This document shows, piece by piece, positions 1 through 5,959 of a stretch of 10,561 bases of DNA. This DNA is from Nitrospinaceae bacterium (GTDB taxonomy: Bacteria > Nitrospinota > Nitrospinia > Nitrospinales > VA-1). The stretch spans positions 1 to 10,561 of the forward strand of contig JAPYPM010000068.1 of the NCBI GenBank assembly GCA_029937635.1, in the 5' to 3' direction. The number at the start of each line of letters is the position of its first letter. Position 1 is the stretch's first letter. The notes below the pieces were generated by a model, which had not been told where the DNA came from, did not search any database, and was given only the letters and a program-made list of their open reading frames with translations. The position numbers and the translations under genes were made by a program.

Positions 1-47
1 ACCTGCTGATTACAAATCAGCTGCTCTACCAACTGAGCTACGCCAGC
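1..47 (-). tRNA. tRNA-Thr (anticodon UGU), 3' part cut off by window edge
   Basis: Read on the minus strand, positions 47 to 41 give the acceptor 5' arm GCTGGCG. This is followed by TA, a D-arm GCTC...GAGC with AGTTGGTA in the loop, and a 5-bp anticodon stem (GCTGA/TCAGC, 17-21 and 5-9) enclosing the 7-nt loop TTTGTAA. The anticodon TGT lies at positions 12-14 and reads ACA threonine codons. Position 1 falls just after the anticodon stem, so the variable loop, T-arm and 3' acceptor strand lie outside the window. The cloverleaf geometry is canonical as far as it is visible. Confidence 0.95.
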
Positions 48-67
48 CCAGTAAACGAAAAACGTAT

Positions 68-97
68 ATAATACAAAGCCTCACCACTGGCTGTCAA
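68..97 (-). promoter_or_regulatory. Sigma-70-type promoter for tRNA-Thr
   Basis: On the minus strand a perfect -35 box TTGACA (92-97) is followed after 18 nt by TATTAT (68-73), which has one mismatch to the -10 consensus. Transcription would start near 60, about a dozen bases before the mature tRNA 5' end at 47. That is the expected spacing for a stable-RNA gene with a short 5' leader. This is the best-matching promoter in the window. Confidence 0.72.
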
Positions 98-209
98 CCA
101 TAAAAGGCTTAAACTACTAAAAGCTTTAAAACTATATAGGGTTTTGTTTTTAAAATAAGGGAACAAATACAATTCGGAAATTATATCAGGACAATATCAC
201 ACATGCGAC

Positions 210-298
210 ATTTTTAATAGATAATTTTAGAGTTTTTTTACGAGAATATTTTAAATTCCTCAGACATTAGAACTATGCAGCAAATATCTATTAAAAAT
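210..298. repeat. 14-bp perfect inverted repeat with a 61-nt spacer
   Basis: The arm at 210-223 (ATTTTTAATAGATA) is the exact reverse complement of the arm at 285-298. Pairing resumes for two more bases after one mismatch inside. The spacer also holds a weak self-complementary stretch (GAAT 244-247 with ATTC 255-258). The element lies between the end of the lipoprotein gene and the tRNA gene. The loop is too long and the T-run badly placed for a normal intrinsic terminator. In AT-rich DNA a 14-bp match could partly be chance. No gene is seen in 98-303. Confidence 0.45.
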
Positions 299-303
299 AA
301 CAC

Positions 304-708
304 TTAATTAAGAGTTTTAGGTTTTATTTGCCTAACAAGACCAAGTTTCTGCGCGCAAAATTTAATCGTGTATTTGAAGTTATAATAATCAACTGAATTT
401 TGAGCATCCTTAAACGACGCTAGATAGGGGAAAATCAATGGCGAAGACAAGAGATAAAGGATACCCTTTTTTTGTTCTCCTGCATAAAACTGGCCTCCAC
501 CTGGAAGAAAGGAATACAGCATTGCCATATCTGGGTCAAGGTATTGGTACTCTTCATTGCACCCTTTATCTAGCAGGTACGACATCTGTTTTTCCATCTT
601 CGGCGTAATTCTCTTCAAAGACATTTCAGAATTTCCGGCGCCCTTCAACCAGCAACCTGAAAGAAAAAATGACAAAAAAATCAACAAAATGCTTATTTTT
701 ATTCGCAA
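304..708 (-). CDS. Small lipoprotein with TM2-like PGGGQFY motif, function unknown
   Basis: The 134-residue product starts with a lipoprotein signal peptide: basic MRIKI, a hydrophobic core (residues 7-16), then the lipobox LSGC with the acylated Cys at 19. It should therefore be processed by signal peptidase II and anchored in a membrane. Residues 65-98 hold PGGGQFYAGEQKKG followed by a hydrophobic stretch. This resembles the PGxGQ-Y...KG signature of TM2/DUF5683-like small membrane proteins, whose function is not established. The start codon is TTG (706-708), chosen because the signal peptide begins there. A modest GAG ribosome binding element lies 6 nt upstream (715-717), and no ATG or GTG is available in frame nearby. 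The gene lies 230 nt downstream of the amidohydrolase on the same strand, and I see no strong promoter in that gap. Neighbouring genes give no clue to its role. Confidence 0.78.
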   Translation of the reverse strand: MRIKISILLIFLSFFLSGCWLKGAGNSEMSLKRITPKMEKQMSYLLDKGCNEEYQYLDPDMAMLYSFLPGGGQFYAGEQKKGILYLLSSPLIFPYLASFKDAQNSVDYYNFKYTIKFCAQKLGLVRQIKPKTLN

Positions 709-938
709 AATAATCTCGTTTAAAAAAATTTCTAAATGCGCATGAACATACCCCTACCTTTCAAACCTGTTATTTTTTTCGGTTATTGCTTACAAAACCT
801 TTAGACAATAGGATTTCGAGAAAATCAGATCACACCTAAATATTGAGCTCAACCCCAAAAATAGTTTAAAATAACAAAGCTACCCCTCAATTAACATTCT
901 ATGTCTCATGAAATCATTAAAGGTTAGAAAAAAGGTCT

Positions 939-2171
939 TCAAAAAAAAATTTTCCCATCGATCATGACAAAATCTGCCTTTTCTCGCTCAGGATCGAACG
1001 GCAAACTATACCAATCATCGAATTCCCCCCGTAACTGGAATCCTATTAGGTCTGCAGGTCTTCCTTTTTCTATCACACCGCAGTCCATGCCAACTGTTTC
1101 TGCTCCTCCTTTAGTAGCCATGCGAAGAATTTCTTCTCTTGAAACGTCAGCCAACATCTCTTCTGCCGCACGAATTTCGTCAAGAAAGTTCAATGATTTA
1201 CTACTAGCCAGCGAGTCAGTTCCTAAGCCAACCACCATCCCAAGGTCGAGCAAATCTCTTACAGGCATATATTTATCACGCCCAAACCACCGCGTACTTT
1301 GTGGACAAAAAACAGCTTTTACTTTTTTAGATTTTAAAAGATTAATGTCAGCGTCTGCTAAATTTAAGTGTATTGCCACTAACGAATCTAGGACATCCAT
1401 TGAATCCAAGTATTGAGCGGGGCTTAAAGCTGGGGGTTTCCAATCAGCATCAAACATTGATCGTTCTTTAAGTAAGTCTTTCATATCGCCACTACCGTCC
1501 TGAAGAAACTGTAACTCTTCGGAAAACTCTGCCACATGACACGATAGCGGACACTTGTATTTATCAGCCAAACGTTTCACCTCACGAAACAACTTAGGAG
1601 AAACAGAATAAGGAGAATGGGGAGCCAATCCAAGTTTAACCATCCCACTCTCGTTTACTTTTTGCTTAAGGGTTAACTCTAAGTTTTCTACTATTGACTC
1701 GGCCAACGATGGAAGAAAACCTAGCACCTCAAGTAACAAAGTCTGTCTGAAAGGAAGGTCAGAGTATTCTTTAATAAACTTTGCTTGAGGAATATAGTCA
1801 ACTAGAGCAGTCACCCCTGAGCACGCCATTACCTTTGCCTGTGCGTGCAAAGCGAATACTCGGTTTTCCCAACTCACTAATTCGTTTTTTTCAATCACTG
1901 ACCTGACCCAGGTCGCAAAAAAACCACCACGCGGAATCAAACACTTGAGAGCAGAAAGATTGAGATGACAATGGGCATTTACAAACCCAGGAAGGATCAG
2001 GCAGTCTGACAAGTCAATCAACTCCCCCTCTATAGGGCTTCTGGTGTCCGAAAAAACTTCTCGAATGCGCCCGCGCTCAACAATTAGTTGGCCATTTTCC
2101 AAGGGCTTGGAGTTGGTCATCGAGAGTAACGCGCGAAACCGGATTGTAAAAATATTCATGACTGGCTTCAT
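939..2171 (-). CDS. Amidohydrolase-superfamily deaminase (aminodeoxyfutalosine / MTA-SAH deaminase type)
   Basis: The 410-residue protein has the metal-dependent hydrolase plan: a small beta-sandwich at the N-terminus (about 1-60), a TIM-barrel, and a return to the sandwich at the C-terminus (ADLIGF, ADFVMIDGK). Metal and catalytic residues of the ATZ/TRZ-cytosine deaminase branch are visible: H67-C-H69 in GFVNAHCHLNLS, H185 in APHSPYS, H212 with E215 in CHVAEF, H268, and D319 in LGTDSLASS. All appear intact, so it should be an active aminohydrolase. The NAHCHLNLS and GTDSLASS wording recalls aminodeoxyfutalosine deaminases of the futalosine menaquinone route. 5-Methylthioadenosine/S-adenosylhomocysteine deaminases and other purine or pterin deaminases are close alternatives, and no men/mqn gene is present here to decide. 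The start could also be the ATG four codons later (2157-2159); neither has a clear ribosome binding site. No signal peptide is seen, so it is probably cytoplasmic. The gene is transcribed alone, divergently from the ExeA-like gene. Confidence 0.88.
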   Translation of the reverse strand: MKPVMNIFTIRFRALLSMTNSKPLENGQLIVERGRIREVFSDTRSPIEGELIDLSDCLILPGFVNAHCHLNLSALKCLIPRGGFFATWVRSVIEKNELVSWENRVFALHAQAKVMACSGVTALVDYIPQAKFIKEYSDLPFRQTLLLEVLGFLPSLAESIVENLELTLKQKVNESGMVKLGLAPHSPYSVSPKLFREVKRLADKYKCPLSCHVAEFSEELQFLQDGSGDMKDLLKERSMFDADWKPPALSPAQYLDSMDVLDSLVAIHLNLADADINLLKSKKVKAVFCPQSTRWFGRDKYMPVRDLLDLGMVVGLGTDSLASSKSLNFLDEIRAAEEMLADVSREEILRMATKGGAETVGMDCGVIEKGRPADLIGFQLRGEFDDWYSLPFDPEREKADFVMIDGKIFF

Positions 2172-2481
2172 CTAAAGTGAGCAAGGAGTAATACGCGACC
2201 AAATAGAAGATATTATCTAAAAATTTTTCACCAAGGTAAACCACACTTCCTATTACCTCATAGTCTCCCAATATAGAGTATATTTTAATTCAACCATATA
2301 CGCACAGTAGTTTTTTATTTACATCAACAAAAAGTCTTTGTATATTAATGCCTTAGGGGTAAATATTCCACGTCCCCTCATAACGGATTCGTTGATTAAT
2401 TTTCTTGCCCCTCTTACTCAATACAGAGATGATTATTATTGGCTCTTTGGACAACTGATTTTAAAAACTGTACTTGCTCCC
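2172..2481. other. Divergent intergenic region between amidohydrolase and ExeA-like gene
   Basis: This stretch of about 310 nt holds the minus-strand promoter candidate and must also hold the plus-strand promoter for the ExeA-GspB operon. I could not pick out a convincing -35/-10 pair for the latter. The plus reading frame of the ExeA-like gene stays open back to 2311, with a TTG at 2338, so part of this region (2338-2481) might encode a 48-residue N-terminal extension. No ribosome binding site precedes that TTG. No RNA gene or repeat is evident. Confidence 0.5.
2212..2240 (-). promoter_or_regulatory. Candidate promoter for the amidohydrolase gene
   Basis: On the minus strand TTTACC (2235-2240) and GATAAT (2212-2217) are separated by 17 nt. 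They match the -35 and -10 consensus at 4 and 5 of 6 bases. The predicted start would be near 2205, giving a leader of about 35 nt before the ATG at 2171. The region is AT-rich, so chance matches are possible. Confidence 0.45.
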
Positions 2482-4617
2482 ATGGCTACCAACATTTATC
2501 AACAAAACATATATGACGTTCTTGGCGTTAACTACAACGCTACTCAAATAGAAATTAATAAAGCTTATGAGCGAATGATCGAACATTTTGATTCTTCAAT
2601 CGAAAACTTCTCTCATACGATGCAACCTTCTCTTGAGGATCGCATTGCATTGGTCCAAGAAGCATACGACACTCTGTCAAACGAAAATAAACGTTCGACC
2701 TATGATCAATCAATTAGCTCTCAAGTAACAACGGTTGTTCCTAACTCAGTTCAGGCTGCCGTAAGCCAAATGAAGGTGTCTCTACAAAAAAATAAGCTAC
2801 CTAATCAAAACTCCAAGCGCTTGAATGTTTATCAAGACTATTACGGGTTTTCGGAAAAACCATTCGACCTAACCCCGAACCCAAAATATTTATACCTAAG
2901 CCCTAAACACAAGGAAGTACTGGCTCACCTGGTATATGGTCTACAAGACAATAATGGGTTTCTTAAAATTATAGGTGAAGTAGGAACAGGAAAAACTATG
3001 ATCTGTCGAAGTTTTCTGCAGGAACTCCGCACTGATTTTAGTATCGCTTACGTATTTAATCCGGCAATCAATGAACTTGAACTTTTGCAAACTATTAACT
3101 CAGAACTCGGTCTACCTTCCGAGATGAATAGTAAAAAAAAGCTCGTGGATACTCTCAATTCCTTTCTATTAGATGAAAGAAAAAAAGGACATCGAGTAGT
3201 TGTCATAATCGACGAGGCGCAGGCTCTACAAGTAAAAGTATTGGATCAATTACGTCTATTGTCAAACCTAGAAACAGAAACAGAAAAACTAATACAGATC
3301 GTTTTGATTGGCCAACCCGAACTCGACCAGTTACTGAAAGAAAAAGAACTGCGTCAACTACGTCAGCGTATTACTATAAGTTGGGAACTTTTTCCACTTA
3401 ACCTCGACGAAACAAGAGGTTACATCCAACATAGAATTAATGTAGCGTTAGGCAAAGGCAAAGTTCAATTTGCGCGTTCTGCGGTCGAACTAATTTATAA
3501 GTACTCCCACGGAATTCCACGCATGATCAACGTCCTAGCTGACCGCTCGCTGCTTATCGCATATACAATGAATACCAAAAAAATCACTCCAAAGATTGTG
3601 CGCCCAGCAGTGAAGGATATTGGAGGGCTCACGCCACTTCCAACCTGGATAGGCACTTTATGGAAAACTATTCTCCCGAGGTTGCTAGCTCTGAGCATCA
3701 TTTTATTTGGCGCTAATTATTTTACGCTTCCAGATTTCAATAAAAAAAATCAAGATGAAAAAGATATTAGTTTGTTAATTCAAGAAAATCCTATCATTCC
3801 TAACAGCCATATTTCATCAAAGTTCAGGACACCTATTATCGAGCTACCTCAAGCTGGGACTTCAGCACTAAAAAAACTAGAACCCGTAATGTCTGGCAAC
3901 GAGGCTAGCACTCAAGATAGCCCTCTTGAAACTGCGCTCTCAAAGGCCCGTCGTATCCCTAACACCAAACCGCTGATCATTTCCCAACAGGATAAACTGG
4001 TAACCTACCTAGCAAGTTTATCTCTCAACGAAAGTCGATTGGAAGCAACCAATTGGATTCTAAAAAAATGGAATATTGACATAGCCTATTATCAAAATAA
4101 GGGAGAATCTCTCTTAAAATCTATTAACGAGGAACAGAAACTTTTAGCATATGATTTAAATGCAACCTTTAACAAACTTGCTGTTTTGAATTACCCAGCA
4201 ATTCTAGAGATTGCCCTTCCTAACGCTCAAGGAACAAAATACCTTTCGCTAGTTTCTATAAAAGGAAAGAGCGGAATATTTGGCTCGGTGGACAGGATTG
4301 AAATGCCCCTTAAAGTAATTGACCTTATGTGGACACATAAAGCCATTATTTTATGGAAAGACTTTGAAAGCTTGCCAAAACGTTTTGGAACAGGTTTTAA
4401 AGGGAGGCAAGCTATCTGGTTACAAAAAAACCTTCGTTTGCTTGGATTTTTTAAAGGAAGGGAAGCACCTTCTTATGGTCCCAATACCGAATTATCAGTA
4501 GCCAAATTCCAACGCAAACATCGCATTAAAGATAATGGCCAGTTTGGCACAGAAAGTAAGATCATGTTGTACAGTCTGTCAAGTATTTACCAAACACCAA
4601 AGCTTATTAATCAATGA
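2482..4617 (+). CDS. ExeA/GspA-type AAA ATPase with N-terminal degenerate J-domain and C-terminal peptidoglycan-binding domain
   Basis: The product is 711 residues from the ATG at 2482. Residues 9-76 look like a J-domain: IYDVLGVNYNAT, then a helix II (21-34), then a helix III ending in AYDTLSNENKRSTYD. The HPD tripeptide, however, reads HFD (35-37). Residues 119-370 form an ExeA-like AAA ATPase: YYGFSEKPFDLTPNPKYLYLS, Walker A GEVGTGKT (165-172), Walker B VVIIDEAQ (240-247), a sensor-like IVLIGQPEL (273-281), and HGIPRMINVLADR. A single membrane segment lies at about 397-414. The C-terminal part resembles the inactive C39-peptidase-like fold of GspA (about 505-630) and then a PG_binding_1 domain (636-700, GRQAIWLQKNLRLLGFF...). 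In Aeromonas, ExeA with ExeB helps assemble the type II secretin through the peptidoglycan layer. Here the J-like module is an addition to that plan. Start choice: the J-domain begins shortly after this Met. A TTG at 2338 would add 48 residues, and neither start has a good ribosome binding site. The gene is translationally coupled to gspB. Confidence 0.9.
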   Translation: MATNIYQQNIYDVLGVNYNATQIEINKAYERMIEHFDSSIENFSHTMQPSLEDRIALVQEAYDTLSNENKRSTYDQSISSQVTTVVPNSVQAAVSQMKVSLQKNKLPNQNSKRLNVYQDYYGFSEKPFDLTPNPKYLYLSPKHKEVLAHLVYGLQDNNGFLKIIGEVGTGKTMICRSFLQELRTDFSIAYVFNPAINELELLQTINSELGLPSEMNSKKKLVDTLNSFLLDERKKGHRVVVIIDEAQALQVKVLDQLRLLSNLETETEKLIQIVLIGQPELDQLLKEKELRQLRQRITISWELFPLNLDETRGYIQHRINVALGKGKVQFARSAVELIYKYSHGIPRMINVLADRSLLIAYTMNTKKITPKIVRPAVKDIGGLTPLPTWIGTLWKTILPRLLALSIILFGANYFTLPDFNKKNQDEKDISLLIQENPIIPNSHISSKFRTPIIELPQAGTSALKKLEPVMSGNEASTQDSPLETALSKARRIPNTKPLIISQQDKLVTYLASLSLNESRLEATNWILKKWNIDIAYYQNKGESLLKSINEEQKLLAYDLNATFNKLAVLNYPAILEIALPNAQGTKYLSLVSIKGKSGIFGSVDRIEMPLKVIDLMWTHKAIILWKDFESLPKRFGTGFKGRQAIWLQKNLRLLGFFKGREAPSYGPNTELSVAKFQRKHRIKDNGQFGTESKIMLYSLSSIYQTPKLINQ

Positions 4618-5333
4618 GCACCATTCTTAAAACCCTAAGAAAACTTGAAGAAGAGAAGAGTCTCCTTAACCAGAAACTTGATCTGGAGCAAATGCTCCTT
4701 AAAGAAGACTCCTCTTATCCAAAATTCATAGGATCTGGTCGGTGGAAATTTTTTCTACTAATAGGGATCGCGGCCATTTTTTTAATCGCGGTGGGAGTTA
4801 CTTTTTATCGCTCGTTACCAAACTACGAAGTGTCGACTTCTAAAAAATATTCTCCCAAGAAAAAGTCTATACAACAAATTATCAAACCTCAAGACTCGCT
4901 TACACCTCAAACCTTTGAAGGAATTCCTATGGCGGCAATTTCAAGCAACGAAACAGCCTCAAACCCTAAAAACAAATTACTCTCCAAATCATTTACTAAA
5001 CTACTATCCGATGAGGCTATCCCGGTCAATACTTCTCCTGATATCCCAAAAGTCGAAAATCTTATTAGACCAAAAGCTAATATTACAAAAAAAAAATCCA
5101 TAGCAGGTCTTTCCATACAAAGCGACCATATCCCAGGCATTAAAATCAAGGGAATCATTTTTTTTTATAACGGAAGTTCATCTAACCACATTATTGTAAC
5201 CACAGAAAACAATACTAATTTAAAATTACGAGAAGGCGAAGCATTCCGAGATACATTAGTAGAATCCATTCATTCTAATTATGTAATTTTTTTACACCAC
5301 AATCAGTTGATCGAAGTGGCTATCGGTCGGTAG
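4614..5333 (+). CDS. gspB: GspB-like general secretion pathway protein B
   Basis: The 239-residue protein begins MSTILKTLRKLEEEK, a short cytoplasmic amphipathic segment typical of GspB/ExeB. It has one membrane helix at about 45-65 and a long Ser/Thr/Lys-rich periplasmic linker (about 70-165). The C-terminal compact domain (about 172-239, GIKIKGIIFFYNGSSSNHI... to VIFLHHNQLIEVAIGR) matches the T2SSB pattern of a small beta domain carrying 'GE' and ending in a positional 'V-L' strand. In ExeAB systems this partner sits with the ATPase in the inner membrane and reaches into the periplasm to aid secretin assembly. Its ATG overlaps the stop of the preceding gene (ATGA, 4614-4617), so the two are translationally coupled and probably act as one complex. 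No other type II secretion gene is in the window. Family assignment rests on architecture, weak C-terminal similarity and, above all, the partner gene. Confidence 0.82.
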   Translation: MSTILKTLRKLEEEKSLLNQKLDLEQMLLKEDSSYPKFIGSGRWKFFLLIGIAAIFLIAVGVTFYRSLPNYEVSTSKKYSPKKKSIQQIIKPQDSLTPQTFEGIPMAAISSNETASNPKNKLLSKSFTKLLSDEAIPVNTSPDIPKVENLIRPKANITKKKSIAGLSIQSDHIPGIKIKGIIFFYNGSSSNHIIVTTENNTNLKLREGEAFRDTLVESIHSNYVIFLHHNQLIEVAIGR

Positions 5334-5364
5334 TAACCTCGCTTAAAGTTCCTCAAAGTTTTTT

Positions 5365-5392
5365 AACTCACTCGCGCTCTCAAGAGTTTTTT
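5365..5392 (+). terminator. Possible weak intrinsic terminator after gspB
   Basis: Just beyond the gspB stop, AACTC (5365-5369) can pair with GAGTT (5384-5388) around a 14-nt loop, and the run continues as T's to 5392. The stem is short and the loop long, so efficiency would be low. Its position between two convergent genes is where a terminator is expected. Confidence 0.3.
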
Positions 5393-5394
5393 AT

Positions 5395-5766
5395 TTAGAA
5401 TTTTAAAGCTGGCAATTCCTTAAAACTAATTTTAACACCAGGAAAGCCTTCTTTGAGCAGAATATCAATAACCTGCTTTATCGCATTTACATGCCTATCG
5501 CGGGATTCAACTCCATCAAAATGAGGGTCTTCTTCCTCAATTGTTATTACTCCCGGACCTGCATAGTTACAATAAAATGCCCCTAACGGTCGGAACCGAT
5601 GATTTGGGTCCAACCCAGAACATGAATTGACAATAACCATGAATAAATTTGCTCCTGGATCGGGGTAAACCTCAAACAATCCGCCATTTTTTATAGTATA
5701 ACTACTGCAATAATCAACTATCCGGAACACATCTTCTACGGATGCAGTACGATAAACACTATGCAT
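5395..5766 (-). CDS. Conserved-looking hypothetical protein, 123 residues
   Basis: I do not recognise this protein. It begins at ATG 5764-5766 with a good ribosome binding site, GGAG (5774-5777), 7 nt upstream. That makes it a convincing gene although it stands alone on the minus strand. The product is soluble-looking with no signal peptide or membrane segment. It is acidic in the middle (VITIEEEDPHFDGVESRDRH, 73-92) and basic and hydrophobic at the end (VKISFKELPALKF). Alternating hydrophobic runs such as LFMVIVNS (41-48) and GVITIEEE suggest an alpha/beta or beta-rich fold, with a helix at 93-107. Cysteines are at 20, 49 and 66, not in a metal-binding arrangement. It is convergent with gspB and divergent from glyQ, and neither neighbour explains it. 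Confidence 0.72.
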   Translation of the reverse strand: MHSVYRTASVEDVFRIVDYCSSYTIKNGGLFEVYPDPGANLFMVIVNSCSGLDPNHRFRPLGAFYCNYAGPGVITIEEEDPHFDGVESRDRHVNAIKQVIDILLKEGFPGVKISFKELPALKF

Positions 5767-5890
5767 AGTGAAGCTCCATAAAAGATTAGTGGCATTTTAG
5801 CTTATAAAAAAACAAGTGGCTTCGCTAGGGATATAAGGTGACAACAATTTTATAAAAGTTTTTTCCGTAAAGATATATTTATACAAAATT

Positions 5891-5902
5891 AATTGTACAA
5901 TT
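5891..5902. repeat. 12-bp perfect palindrome upstream of glyQ
   Basis: AATTGTACAATT reads the same on both strands. It sits about 58 nt upstream of the glyQ ATG in the divergent region between the hypothetical gene and glyQ. It could be a transcription factor half-site pair or chance in AT-rich DNA. No promoter with clear boxes could be placed around it. Confidence 0.35.
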
Positions 5903-5929
5903 TTCCATGCAACAGCAGTTGAGTTGACT

Positions 5930-5950
5930 TTTATCAAAGTGTTTGATAAA
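5930..5950 (+). promoter_or_regulatory. Perfect 9-bp inverted repeat abutting the glyQ ribosome binding site
   Basis: TTTATCAAA (5930-5938) and TTTGATAAA (5942-5950) are exact reverse complements separated by GTG. One base later begins AGGCGG (5952-5957), the likely ribosome binding site, and then the glyQ ATG at 5960. A TTGACT (5924-5929) lies immediately before the left arm. The element could be an operator for a dimeric regulator or an mRNA hairpin (3-nt loop) that affects translation initiation. The sequence does not say which. Confidence 0.55.
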
Positions 5951-5959
5951 CAGGCGGTT

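Noticed and set aside
557..745. 62-residue plus-strand frame
   Set aside because: It is antisense to the lipoprotein gene, including its signal peptide, and has no ribosome binding site.
939..960. T-rich stretch at the end of the amidohydrolase gene as a terminator
   Set aside because: The T-run is part of the last codons and has no preceding GC-rich stem.
964..1416. 150-residue open frame on the plus strand
   Set aside because: It lies wholly antisense to the amidohydrolase, whose conserved motifs span the region. The translation is Ser/Arg-rich with no recognisable motif.
2077..2271. 64-residue minus-strand frame overlapping the amidohydrolase start
   Set aside because: It begins only at a TTG, has no ribosome binding site, runs into the deaminase in another frame and ends without a recognisable domain. 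Its fairly protein-like composition was noted but is not enough.
3495..3701. 68-residue minus-strand frame within the ExeA-like gene
   Set aside because: It is antisense to conserved ATPase sequence (HGIPRMINVLADR).
4907..5158. Frames on both strands inside gspB
   Set aside because: The region encodes the low-complexity periplasmic linker of GspB, and neither alternative has its own start signals or motifs.
5780..5959. T-box or glycine riboswitch upstream of glyQ
   Set aside because: No T-box consensus, antiterminator or tandem glycine aptamer pattern could be seen; only short palindromes are present.
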